From: an uncultured Ilumatobacter sp.
GTDB taxonomy: Bacteria; Actinomycetota; Acidimicrobiia; Acidimicrobiales; Ilumatobacteraceae
DNA: 64,000 bases
Assembly: GCA_937919625.1 (NCBI GenBank)
Contig: CALFRK010000028.1
Span: forward strand, 29,347 to 93,346
Direction of reading: 5' to 3'
Part shown: positions 14,926-23,093 of the stretch, in pieces
Layout: every line of letters starts with the position of its first letter
Position numbering within the stretch: the stretch's first letter is position 1
The notes under the pieces: model-generated
What the model was told of the DNA's origin: nothing
Databases searched by the model: none
What the model saw: the letters and a program-made list of their open reading frames with translations, nothing else
Position numbers and translations under genes: made by a program

Positions 14926-17547
14926 GTGACCTCTCTAGATGACACCGACGCCTCTTCCGAGTCGATCGCGCCGACCACCTCGTTCACGCTGAATGGGCAA
15001 CCGGTCGTCGTGCATCGTCAACACCCGCACCTGCTCGCCGCGCTGCGAGAAGAGCTCGATGTCACGTCTCCCAAGGACGGCTGTTCGCCGTCTGGGCAGT
15101 GTGGCTGTTGCACCGTGCTGATCGATGGCAAGGCCGTGGTGTCGTGTCAGCAGTCGCTCGAGAAGATCGAGGGCAGCGAGATCATCACACTCGAAGGCGT
15201 CCCAGAGGCTGAGCGCAAAGCGTTTGCCGACTCGTTCGCTGCGAACGGTGGCCTGCAATGCGGATTCTGCATTCCCGGCATCGTGATGCGCGCCAAAGCC
15301 CAGATCGACAAGAAGGGCGCAGGCCTCACGAAGCAGGGCATGGCGCCCCACCTCGGCGCTCACCTGTGCCGCTGCACGGGCTATGTGAAGATCCTCGACG
15401 CCATCGAGGCAGTCGCCCAAGGCACCGTTCATGTACCGGCACTGTCTGCTGAAATCGGGGGTGGAGGCGCCAAGTACCAGGCTGCCGAGCTGACGCTCGG
15501 CGACCGCAACTATGTCGATGACATCCGGGTACCCGGCATGTTGCACGCCGCCCTACGACTGACCGACCACGCCCGCGCCGACATCACCTCGATTGACACC
15601 TCGAAAGCCAAAGCAGCCGTAGGAGTTGTCGCCACGTTCACCGCCGCCGACATCGCCGGCGAGCTGCGGGTCGGCATCATCTACAAGGACTGGCCGGTGA
15701 TGATCCCGATCGGTGGCACCACCTCGTGCCCCGGCGACGTGCTGGCGATCGTCGTCGCCGAAACCCGCGATCAAGCTCGGGCCGCAGCCGAGCTGGTCGA
15801 TGTCGGCTACACGGTTCACAAGCCGAACACTGATCCAATCGCGGCACTCGCCCCCGGCAGTCCGCTGTCGGTGTGGGGCACCGAGTCGAACACATTGTCG
15901 GTCAGCGCTTACCAGAACGGCGGCGCCGTCGAACAGCTGCTCGACAACAGTGCCTTCACCGTCCGCGAAACCTTCACGACCCAGCGCATCGAGCACGCCT
16001 TCCTCGAACCCGAGTCGACACTTGCCGTGCCATCGGGCGATGGCGACGAGCGCACGATGCACGTGTACTCGGGCGGCCAGGGCGTGTGGGACGACCGCGA
16101 CGACATCGCCGCCGTGCTAGCCGTCGACACATCACGCGTCACGGTCGAGCTGGTGTCGAACGGCGGGGCGTTCGGCGGCAAAGAAGATATGAGCAACCAA
16201 GCTCACGCCTCGCTGGCGGCATGGCTGTTAGGTCGTCCAGTCAAGTGCACGTTGTCGCGCGAGGAGAGCTTCCGGATTCACGCCAAGCGTCATCCGATCA
16301 CACTCGAGTACGCCGCCGGTTGCGATAGCGATGGGCATCTGACAGCGTTGAAGGTCAGGGCGATCGGTGACTCGGGCGCTTACGCCAGCGTCGGCATGAA
16401 GGTGCTCGAACGTGCTGCCGGTCACGCCTGCGGGCCGTACCGGTGGGACGCGATCGATGTCGAGGCGACGGCCGTGCGCACCAACAATCTGGTGTGCGGC
16501 GCGTTCCGTGGGTTCGGTGCCAACCAAGCTCAGTTCGCTACGGAGGGCGTGCTCGACCGACTCGCCGAGCAGGTCGGCATCTCCGGGTGGGAAATTCGCA
16601 AGCGCAACGTGATCCATCCGGGCGACGCGTGGGGGCCTGGCCAGATCATGGACGCTGGTGCCGGTGGTGCCGAAGCCGTGCTCGACGAGATCAAGGGCGC
16701 CTACGACGAGGCCCGCGCCGCAGGCAAGGCGATCGGGCTCGGCCTCGGCCTGAAGAACTCGGGGCTCGGCAACGGCTTTCGCGAGGTGTGCGGTGCAGTG
16801 GTCCGGTTTGGCAGTGACACGGGGCGGGTCGAGGTCCGCCACGGTTTCACCGAGATGGGCCAGGGCGTGCACACCGTGGCGCTCCAGGTGGCCGCCGAAG
16901 AGCTCGGCATCGACCCCAACCGCATCGATGTGATCGTCGACACCACCCGCCAGCTCGGCTTCGGCCAGACGACAGGGTCGCGGGGCACCCTGATGACCGC
17001 CGGTTCGGTGCGGAACGCGTGCAATGTCGCGCTCGCCGCCGGGTGTACTCCTGATGTCGACCACACGGCCGAGTACGTCGTCGACTGGACCCAGAAGCTG
17101 GGCGACCCAAACGTCACCAATCCCACCATCCACTCGTGTTTCAGCTACGCCGCCCAACTGGCGATCGCCGACCCGGAGACCGGAAAGATCGAGAAGGTGA
17201 TCGCCGTCCACGATGTCGGCAGGGCTATCAATCCGATGCTGGTCGAGGGCCAAATCGAGGGCAGCGTGCACATGGGCCTCGGCTACGCCCTTACAGAAGA
17301 CTTCCCAACCGACCCCGAGACCGGCTTCCCGACCAACCTGACCTTGCGCTCACTCGGCATTTTGCGGGCCAAGGATGTGCCGGAGATCGAGGTCCGAATC
17401 GTCGAGGTGCCGCAGCCGCGCTCACCGTATGGCGTCAAGGGTGTCGGTGAGATCGGGCTCGTGCCCACCGCGCCAGCCGTCGCTGCTGCGCTGCGCGAGG
17501 CAACCGGCGTCTGGCACACCAAACTCCCGATGAGGTCCGACGTCTAA
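14926..17547 (+). CDS. Fused [2Fe-2S]/molybdopterin hydroxylase (xanthine dehydrogenase family)
   Basis: The GTG at 14926 gives 873 aa, slightly shorter than the track ORF. Residues about 15-165 are two [2Fe-2S] domains: KDGCSPSGQCGCCTVLIDGK (plant-type) and GGLQCGFCIPGIVMRAKA with HLCRCTGY (helical). The rest is a molybdopterin-binding subunit: a hammerhead domain, then GGAFGGKEDMSNQA, GAFRGFGANQAQFATE, the TEMGQGVHTV loop, GSRGTL, and KGVGEIG with the catalytic Glu near the end. There is no FAD domain. Fusing FeS and Mo parts at this length matches the so-called selenium-dependent xanthine dehydrogenase type, so purine hydroxylation is a reasonable guess. It shares a bidirectional terminator with the convergent lipoprotein gene. 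Confidence 0.85.
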   Translation: MTSLDDTDASSESIAPTTSFTLNGQPVVVHRQHPHLLAALREELDVTSPKDGCSPSGQCGCCTVLIDGKAVVSCQQSLEKIEGSEIITLEGVPEAERKAFADSFAANGGLQCGFCIPGIVMRAKAQIDKKGAGLTKQGMAPHLGAHLCRCTGYVKILDAIEAVAQGTVHVPALSAEIGGGGAKYQAAELTLGDRNYVDDIRVPGMLHAALRLTDHARADITSIDTSKAKAAVGVVATFTAADIAGELRVGIIYKDWPVMIPIGGTTSCPGDVLAIVVAETRDQARAAAELVDVGYTVHKPNTDPIAALAPGSPLSVWGTESNTLSVSAYQNGGAVEQLLDNSAFTVRETFTTQRIEHAFLEPESTLAVPSGDGDERTMHVYSGGQGVWDDRDDIAAVLAVDTSRVTVELVSNGGAFGGKEDMSNQAHASLAAWLLGRPVKCTLSREESFRIHAKRHPITLEYAAGCDSDGHLTALKVRAIGDSGAYASVGMKVLERAAGHACGPYRWDAIDVEATAVRTNNLVCGAFRGFGANQAQFATEGVLDRLAEQVGISGWEIRKRNVIHPGDAWGPGQIMDAGAGGAEAVLDEIKGAYDEARAAGKAIGLGLGLKNSGLGNGFREVCGAVVRFGSDTGRVEVRHGFTEMGQGVHTVALQVAAEELGIDPNRIDVIVDTTRQLGFGQTTGSRGTLMTAGSVRNACNVALAAGCTPDVDHTAEYVVDWTQKLGDPNVTNPTIHSCFSYAAQLAIADPETGKIEKVIAVHDVGRAINPMLVEGQIEGSVHMGLGYALTEDFPTDPETGFPTNLTLRSLGILRAKDVPEIEVRIVEVPQPRSPYGVKGVGEIGLVPTAPAVAAALREATGVWHTKLPMRSDV

Positions 17548-17607
17548 CCCGTTCTGGTCGCGAAACCGCCGCAACCGGCCAGCCGATTCGCGACCAGAAC
17601 GGGTTAG
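17544..17607. terminator. Perfect 21-bp inverted repeat, bidirectional terminator with both stop codons inside
   Basis: Arms 17544-17564 and 17587-17607 are exact reverse complements (outer ends CTAACCCGTTCTGG and CCAGAACGGGTTAG) around a 22-base loop. The TAA of the hydroxylase gene and the TAA of the convergent lipoprotein gene both lie inside the arms. Confidence 0.85.
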
Positions 17608-18551
17608 GGGTCGAACGGGTCGAGCGCTTGTAGCACCTCGTCGAGGTCGAACGATGCTGGATCGAACGACGCCAGTGGACCGTTAGGGTCGCCGTACCAC
17701 GGACGACCTGCACCCAGCTCATAGATCGCACCACACACGATCTCGGGAGCATTCACCGTCCCCGCCACGTCGAACGTGAGCGTTCCGGGACCCGGTCCGC
17801 CGTCGCACCCTCCGAGCGGATCGAAGTCGTGAGCGAATGCCAGCACGTCGCCGGCCGCCAGATCGATAACGGCCAGACCATCGAAGTCGGTTCGTGGTCG
17901 GGTGGAGGCGGTGTTGCCGCCAACCTGGCTCAACTCGCCCAACACACACGCAGAGAACGACGCGTTGCGAACCAACACGAACCGGTCGACGTTTACCACC
18001 TCGAGATCGTCGCACGCCCGACCCGCGACGTCGTTCGGGAAAAAGGCGGTCAAACGCCAGCCACAAGAAGCGACCGCGGAAGTCGGCACGACCACGACCT
18101 CACCGTGAACGTCGATCTCGGCGAGCGACACGATCGCCCGCTGGCGACACCCCTCGCCCGACTGACCCACTACCAGGTCGGCCCACCCGCCCGGTTCGAA
18201 CCACACGTCGGGCTCGATTTCAGGGTCGATCAGCGGTGAGCCACCGATGTCGGATTCGCACCATAGGTCGCCGACGTTGCGGACCCGAATCACGGCATCT
18301 ACCGACTGGTCGCCGACGAGCACCTGCGCCGTCCAGAACTCGAGATCAGCCAGCGCACAAGGGTCCGGCGTGTCGGGGGCGGCAACCGTCGAGCCGGTGA
18401 TCTGGCTCGGTGCCAGATCATCTGTCGGCCCCGTGTGCTCAGGCGACTCGACGACGTCGGCAAGTGGCAGCGTGGCGACCGACACAGTGGAGCCATCGCC
18501 TCCGCAGGCGGCAATGACGAGCACTACGGCGGCTGCCCATCGCGATCTCAT
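17604..18551 (-). CDS. Putative lipoprotein with conserved cysteines, unknown function
   Basis: The ATG at 18551 starts a lipoprotein signal (MRSRWAAAVVLVIAAC) and gives 315 aa; the track start at 18734 would run into the terminator region of the next gene. After an acidic tether the mature protein has many cysteines (DPCALADLEF, LWCESDIGG, GCRQRA, VASCGWR, RACDDLEV, FSACVLGEL, GGCDGG, EIVCGAI), which suggests several disulfides. The central part (VIRVRNVGDLWCESDIGGSP, then RLTAFFPNDV) looks like one or two beta-sandwich domains. Family unknown. Convergent with the hydroxylase gene. Confidence 0.75.
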   Translation of the reverse strand: MRSRWAAAVVLVIAACGGDGSTVSVATLPLADVVESPEHTGPTDDLAPSQITGSTVAAPDTPDPCALADLEFWTAQVLVGDQSVDAVIRVRNVGDLWCESDIGGSPLIDPEIEPDVWFEPGGWADLVVGQSGEGCRQRAIVSLAEIDVHGEVVVVPTSAVASCGWRLTAFFPNDVAGRACDDLEVVNVDRFVLVRNASFSACVLGELSQVGGNTASTRPRTDFDGLAVIDLAAGDVLAFAHDFDPLGGCDGGPGPGTLTFDVAGTVNAPEIVCGAIYELGAGRPWYGDPNGPLASFDPASFDLDEVLQALDPFDP

Positions 18552-18602
18552 CCGCCGAACCCTAGATCGACGCGACCCGCGGGCACGGAAGCCAAGACGC
18601 GA

Positions 18603-18630
18603 CAATGGGACCGCCGGAGCGGTCCCATTG
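18603..18630 (-). terminator. Hairpin terminator after the glycine-betaine binding protein gene
   Basis: CAATGGGACCGC and GCGGTCCCATTG are perfect 12-bp arms with a CGGA loop, 19 bases downstream of the minus-strand substrate-binding-protein gene. Confidence 0.8.
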
Positions 18631-18648
18631 CACGTCAGCGCTGGTTCG

Positions 18649-19686
18649 TCAGCTAAGCCAGGTCGACCACACGTCTTCGTGTGCGGCAACCCACTTGGCG
18701 GCGACATCGGCGGGGTCATCACCATCGATCTCAAACGCCGGCAGCATTTCGAGCTGATCGTCGGTCGTGATCGTGAAGGCCTGCAGGAAGGCGTAGACGT
18801 CGGGCGCCTTCTCCTCCAGCTGGCCCGAGGCGGCTTTGATCAGCACGTCCTCGGGATAGTCACATGCGTAGCCACCATCGGATGCTCCTGCCGAAGCATT
18901 GCATTCGTCGGTGACCGCCGGCAGTTCGACCTTGACCAGGTTGTATTTGGCAACCGCCGCGGTTGGCGTCCACCAGTACATGACCACCGGCTCGCCTGCT
19001 GACGAGCGAGCATCGAGTTCGGCGATCGTGGCCGGCTCGGAGCCAGAGTACTGCACCTCGAACGGCATGTTCAGGTTGGTGATGATCTGCTCGTCGAACT
19101 GGGAGTACGACGGATCTGTCGCCAGAAAGCGTCCGAGGTCACCCGACTCTGCGGTACCGAATAGCTCGGCTGCGGTGGGCATCACGAAGCCCTCCCACGT
19201 GGCCAGCTCCGGATTGGCGTCGAGCACGTACTGCGGCACGAACCAACCGATTCGGCCGACCGCACCGAGGTCACCGATGTGGGCGACCGTGCCGTCGTCG
19301 AAGTAGGCATTCTCGGCGTCGGTGATACCTGACGGCCAGATCTCGAGCACCGCATCAAGGCTGCCGTCGGCCATTCCGGTGAACATCGCGTCGTTTTCGT
19401 TGACCTCGGTGATCTCCACTGGGTAGTGGAGATTGCTCTCGATGATGTTCTTGGCAACCTCGACGTTGAGGCGTGAGGCCGACCACGGGTTCACGATCAG
19501 CTTGATGGTGGGCTTCGACGAGTCGACACCCTCCATCGCTGGTTCGGCGGCCGGTTCGGCGGCCGGTTCGGCGGCCGGTTCGGCGGCCGGCTCGGCGGCC
19601 GGCTCGTTCGCTGCGTTGTCATCACTGCCGCATGCGGCGACACCGAGCGCGGCGATTACCGCCAGTGCAATTACACGTTTCTTCAT
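18649..19686 (-). CDS. Glycine betaine/proline ABC transporter substrate-binding lipoprotein
   Basis: 345 aa with a lipoprotein signal (MKKRVIALAVIAALGVAAC). A tether of repeated P-A-A-E units (residues about 28-49) links to an OpuAC/ProX-type domain: IKLIVNPWSASRLNVEVAKN, MADGSLDAVLEIWPSGITDA, then VVMYWWTPTAAVAKY with the aromatic pair typical of betaine boxes, and a C-terminal KWVAAHEDVW. It captures quaternary amines outside the membrane for the divergent ATPase and permease genes. A strong GGGGGAGAG ribosome site precedes the ATG. The permease and ATPase are on the other strand, only 54 bp away. Confidence 0.9.
   Translation of the reverse strand: MKKRVIALAVIAALGVAACGSDDNAANEPAAEPAAEPAAEPAAEPAAEPAMEGVDSSKPTIKLIVNPWSASRLNVEVAKNIIESNLHYPVEITEVNENDAMFTGMADGSLDAVLEIWPSGITDAENAYFDDGTVAHIGDLGAVGRIGWFVPQYVLDANPELATWEGFVMPTAAELFGTAESGDLGRFLATDPSYSQFDEQIITNLNMPFEVQYSGSEPATIAELDARSSAGEPVVMYWWTPTAAVAKYNLVKVELPAVTDECNASAGASDGGYACDYPEDVLIKAASGQLEEKAPDVYAFLQAFTITTDDQLEMLPAFEIDGDDPADVAAKWVAAHEDVWSTWLS
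19541..19606. repeat. 12-bp tandem repeat coding the PAAE tether
   Basis: Six near-identical copies of a GGCCGGTTCGGC-type unit encode the Pro-Ala-Ala-Glu linker after the lipid anchor. Copy number is likely variable between strains. Confidence 0.8.
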
Positions 19687-19740
19687 GCTCTCCCCCTCTG
19701 TCGGCCGATGGCCGATCTCGTTTGGCGTACATTACCCGTG
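19687..19740. promoter_or_regulatory. Divergent promoter region of the betaine transporter genes
   Basis: Only 54 bp separate the two divergent start codons. On the minus strand TAATGT could be the -10 and GGGGGAGAG is the ribosome site. The compact arrangement implies shared control of the binding protein and ATPase/permease. Confidence 0.5.
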
Positions 19741-20769
19741 ATGAGCGTCGAAGCTGTTACATCGTCCTGTATTCGGGTCAGAGGGTTGTGGAAGGTGTTT
19801 GGCGCTCGACCCGACAGGGCAGTTCAAATGTCCGAAGCAGGTTCCAGCCGCGCAGAGGTGCTAGAAGCCACCGGATGCACGATCGGGGTCCGCGACGTCT
19901 CGTTCGATGTCAGGCTCGGCGAGACGTTCGTCGTGATGGGCCTTTCGGGCTCCGGCAAGTCGACGCTGGTGCGGTGTGTGGCCCGATTGAGCGACGTCAC
20001 CAAGGGTCAGGTCACGCTAGACGGCGACGACCTAACCGCCATGGACGAGCGAACGCTGCGAGAGGTGCGCCGCAAGAAGCTGTCGATGGTGTTCCAGCAT
20101 TTCGGCCTGTTTCCGCACCGCAGCGTGATCGACAACGCTGCCTATGGGTTGGAGGTGCAGGGCATCTCGAAGAGTGCACGTCACGCCGAGGCGCAGCGCG
20201 TGCTCGAGTTGGTCGGGCTGGCTGGCTACGAGTACCACTACCCCCAGCAGCTGTCCGGCGGAATGCAACAGCGCGTCGGGTTGGCCAGGGCGCTGGCAAT
20301 CGACCCTGAGGTGCTGTTTTTCGACGAACCGTTCTCGGCTCTCGACCCTCTGATCCGGCGCGACATGCAGGACGAGCTGATCCGGTTACAAGGTGAGCTG
20401 CAGCGCACGATCGTGTTCATCACCCACGACTTCGCCGAGGCGATCAAGCTCGGCGACCGGATCGCGATCATGAAAGACGGCGTGTTCGATCAGATCGGCA
20501 CCGCCGCCGAACTGATCACCAACCCGGCCACCGACTATGTGCGCGAATTCACTCAGGACATCCCGAAGACAAAGGTTCTCACCGCCGCTGACGTGATGGG
20601 GTCGGGCAACGGTGGCGGACGAACGGTGGGCGCCGATCAGTCGGTCGAGTCGTTGATCCCGATGATGCTCGACGACCCGGCGCCGCTCACCGTCGTCGAC
20701 GCCACAGGCATGTCGCTCGGCGTGATCGATCGCAGCGCCGTCCTGGCGGTGCTGGACGGCGACTCGTGA
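19741..20769 (+). CDS. Glycine betaine/proline ABC transporter ATP-binding protein
   Basis: The ATG at 19741 gives 342 aa (track start 19708 is unlikely inside the promoter). Walker A is GLSGSGKST, the Q-loop lies in SMVFQHFGLFPHRSV, the signature is LSGGMQQRVGLARAL and Walker B is VLFFDEPFSALDPL, followed by FITHDFAEAIKLGDR with the switch His. This is the OpuAA/ProV subclass. The C-terminal 70 residues (SLIPMMLDDPAPLTVVDATG) look like one incomplete CBS half where OpuAA has a CBS pair that senses ionic strength. Overlaps the permease gene by four bases (GTGA). Confidence 0.9.
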   Translation: MSVEAVTSSCIRVRGLWKVFGARPDRAVQMSEAGSSRAEVLEATGCTIGVRDVSFDVRLGETFVVMGLSGSGKSTLVRCVARLSDVTKGQVTLDGDDLTAMDERTLREVRRKKLSMVFQHFGLFPHRSVIDNAAYGLEVQGISKSARHAEAQRVLELVGLAGYEYHYPQQLSGGMQQRVGLARALAIDPEVLFFDEPFSALDPLIRRDMQDELIRLQGELQRTIVFITHDFAEAIKLGDRIAIMKDGVFDQIGTAAELITNPATDYVREFTQDIPKTKVLTAADVMGSGNGGGRTVGADQSVESLIPMMLDDPAPLTVVDATGMSLGVIDRSAVLAVLDGDS

Positions 20770-22709
20770 CGGTCACCACCGCGCCCGTCGCCCAGGCGGC
20801 CAAGATCAACACGCGTCGATGGGCACCTTGGGTGGCGTTGGTCGGAGGAGCGCTCGCCCTGCAGATCGCCTTCTCGTCGTCATCAGGATTCCCAGCCAAG
20901 CTCGATAACACCTTCGCCGATCCGATCGATCGGGCCGGGGCGTGGATGCGGTCGAACCGACTCGATCGCACCATCGATGGTCAGTTCGATCCCGGGCACC
21001 CGATGTTCACCAAGTTCTTCACGCCCCTGTCAAAACTGATCGACGCCACCATCGGCGATCTGACCGACCTGTTGTTATGGGCGCCCTGGTTCATCGTCAT
21101 CGCTGTGGTCGCATTGGTTCCGATCAGCCGCCGAATGTGGACAGAGGCCGCCGCCGTGGTCGGAGGATTCGTGTACATGGGACTGTTCGACCTCTGGAAG
21201 CCGAGCATGCAGACGTTGTCGCTGATGACGGTATCGGTCTTGCTCGCCGTCGTGATCGGTCTGCCGCTCGGTGTCTGGGCGGCGATGCGCCCGCGGGTCG
21301 AGATGGTGCTACGTCCCGTACTCGACGCAATGCAAACGATTCCTGCGTTTGTCTACTTCCTCCCGCTCTTCATGCTGCTCGGGATCGGCAACACCCCTGC
21401 CGCGGTGGCGACCGTCATCTACGCACTTCCCCCCGTCGTTCGTCTGACGACTCTCGGCATCAAGCAGGTTGACGACGCGGCCGTTGAGGCATCGACGATG
21501 TTCGGGGCCTCGCGTCGACAGACACTCTTCAAGGTTCAGCTTCCGATGGCGGTCCGCACAATCGTCACCGGCATGTCGCAAACCGTCATGATGGCGCTCG
21601 GCATCGTGGTGCTGGCGACGCTCGTGGGGGCTACCGGGCTCGGCAGCCCGATCTTGCAAAGTCTCAACCAGCGACGCCCTGGCCGTGGGCTGGCCGCCGG
21701 GTTCGCGATCGTTGCGATCGCCCTGATTCTCGATCGCATATCGCGAGCGGTCGCCGAACGCGATCCAACGCGACGCCTCCCGCGGAACTGGCTGATCGGG
21801 GCCGTCCTAGCGATTGGGGCGGCAATCGTGGTCGGCCGAAGCGCCGGTTGGTCGACGTTCCCGGCCGCGTCGGACTGGACCAAATTCGACCCGATCGACG
21901 ACGCCGTCAACTGGGTCCGTGACAATTTTCGCCCGGTCACCCGATGGATCACTGATGTCGTCACCACCAAGCTGTATCTCCCGCCGCGCGACTTCATGAC
22001 CGACACCCTGGAGTGGCCGGTGCCGATCTTTGTGACCGCCTGGGCGTGTTGGCGGATTCGCGGCATCGGCCTAGCGTTGTTCGCCGCTTTGGCGCTGACG
22101 ACGATCGGCCTGATCGGCCTATGGGAACCGTCGATCGAGACATTGGTGCAGGTGATCATCTCGACGGTGCTGACCCTGCTCGTGGCGATCCCGCTCGGGG
22201 TGTGGGCGGGCCTCAATCGGCGGCTCGAACGGATGATCGGACCTGTCCTCGACACGTTCCAGACAATGCCCTCGCTGGTGTACATCATCCCGTGCGTCGT
22301 GCTGTTCACCGTCGGTGTCGTGCCAGGCATCATCGCCACCGTCGTCTACGCCATGGTGCCGGGGGTACGGATCACGGCGCTCGGTATTCGAGAGGTCGCC
22401 GAGGAGAGCATCGAGGCCTCGCGCACGTTCGGAGCAACACCTCGCCAGACACTGTTCGGGGTGCGCCTGCCGTTGGCCGCGCCAACGATCATGGCGGGCA
22501 TCAACCAGGTCATCATGATGGTTCTTGCAATGGTCATCATCGTCGGCCTTGTGGGAGGTGGTGGGCTCGGCTTCATGGTCACCGAGTCACTCGCTCGGAG
22601 CTACTTCGGCCAGGGATTCGAGGTAGGTCTGGCGCTCGTACTGATGGCGATGATCCTCGATCGGTTCACCGAAGCGTGGGCAGACCGACTCAAGCCACCC
22701 TCGAACTGA
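20766..22709 (+). CDS. Glycine betaine ABC transporter permease, internally duplicated
   Basis: 647 aa, about twice the usual OpuAB/ProW length. Two complete permease modules are fused head to tail. Module 1 (about residues 100-320) has GLPLGVWAAMRPRVEMVLRP, DAMQTIPAFVYFLPL and EASTMFGASRRQTLFKVQLP. Module 2 (about 420-640) has AIPLGVWAGLNRRLERMIGP, DTFQTMPSLVYIIP and EASRTFGATPRQTLFGVRLP. Each EAA-like loop (E-A-S-x-T-F-G-A) would contact an ATPase subunit, so one polypeptide could supply both membrane halves. Coupled to the ATPase gene by a GTGA overlap. Confidence 0.9.
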   Translation: MTVTTAPVAQAAKINTRRWAPWVALVGGALALQIAFSSSSGFPAKLDNTFADPIDRAGAWMRSNRLDRTIDGQFDPGHPMFTKFFTPLSKLIDATIGDLTDLLLWAPWFIVIAVVALVPISRRMWTEAAAVVGGFVYMGLFDLWKPSMQTLSLMTVSVLLAVVIGLPLGVWAAMRPRVEMVLRPVLDAMQTIPAFVYFLPLFMLLGIGNTPAAVATVIYALPPVVRLTTLGIKQVDDAAVEASTMFGASRRQTLFKVQLPMAVRTIVTGMSQTVMMALGIVVLATLVGATGLGSPILQSLNQRRPGRGLAAGFAIVAIALILDRISRAVAERDPTRRLPRNWLIGAVLAIGAAIVVGRSAGWSTFPAASDWTKFDPIDDAVNWVRDNFRPVTRWITDVVTTKLYLPPRDFMTDTLEWPVPIFVTAWACWRIRGIGLALFAALALTTIGLIGLWEPSIETLVQVIISTVLTLLVAIPLGVWAGLNRRLERMIGPVLDTFQTMPSLVYIIPCVVLFTVGVVPGIIATVVYAMVPGVRITALGIREVAEESIEASRTFGATPRQTLFGVRLPLAAPTIMAGINQVIMMVLAMVIIVGLVGGGGLGFMVTESLARSYFGQGFEVGLALVLMAMILDRFTEAWADRLKPPSN

Positions 22710-22740
22710 CCGACCGTTTCCGGCCGTCGCCGGACGGGTC

Positions 22741-22929
22741 TATGGTTGCGCCAAGTCCACCAACTTCCGCGACTACGTAAAGTTCCTCTACGCCTTCGAG
22801 CATGTGATGCGAATGGCACCCGAAAGGGCGCTGACGCGCAGCCCCAACATGTTCACCGCTGCGATCAAGCCGGCCAAGCGGGCGGACGCCCAGACCCGTC
22901 TGCTCAACTACCTCGTGAGCGCTGCCTAG
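22741..22929 (+). pseudogene. C-terminal coding fragment of an unknown protein
   Basis: This frame is absent from the ORF track because it lacks a start codon in a useful position. It reads AKSTNFRDYVKFLYAFEHVM, then MAPERALTRSPNMFTAAIKP and a TAG at 22927. Third positions are strongly G/C, as in real genes here. The frame stays open upstream into the permease C-terminus but without further protein-like sequence. The first in-frame GTG/ATG are at 22804 and 22807, giving only about 40 aa. Best explained as a truncated gene tail left after a deletion. Family not recognised. Confidence 0.5.
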
Positions 22930-23009
22930 ACCTTCCTGTCCGGTGGTGGGGGTGACAGGTCCACTGTGAAGTGGCCCGGTGATTGATTGCTGCGGTTTGT
23001 TCACACGCC

Positions 23010-23024
23010 GTTCACATTGCGAAC
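23010..23024. promoter_or_regulatory. Candidate GlnR-type site upstream of glnII
   Basis: GTTCACATTGCGAAC is an inverted GTTC/GAAC element about 70 bp before the glnII start; a second GTTCAC lies 11 bp upstream. Actinobacterial GlnR sites have a gTnAC-n6-GaAAc form; the likeness is partial. Confidence 0.35.
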
Positions 23025-23093
23025 ATGGCGGAGTAATCGCACGCTGGCATCGTGCGACCACCCCCTACAACCGCTGATTGGAAGGACCCATTC

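Noticed and set aside
16228-17271. 347-aa antisense ORF in the hydroxylase gene
   Set aside because: GC-rich shadow of a well-supported gene on the other strand.
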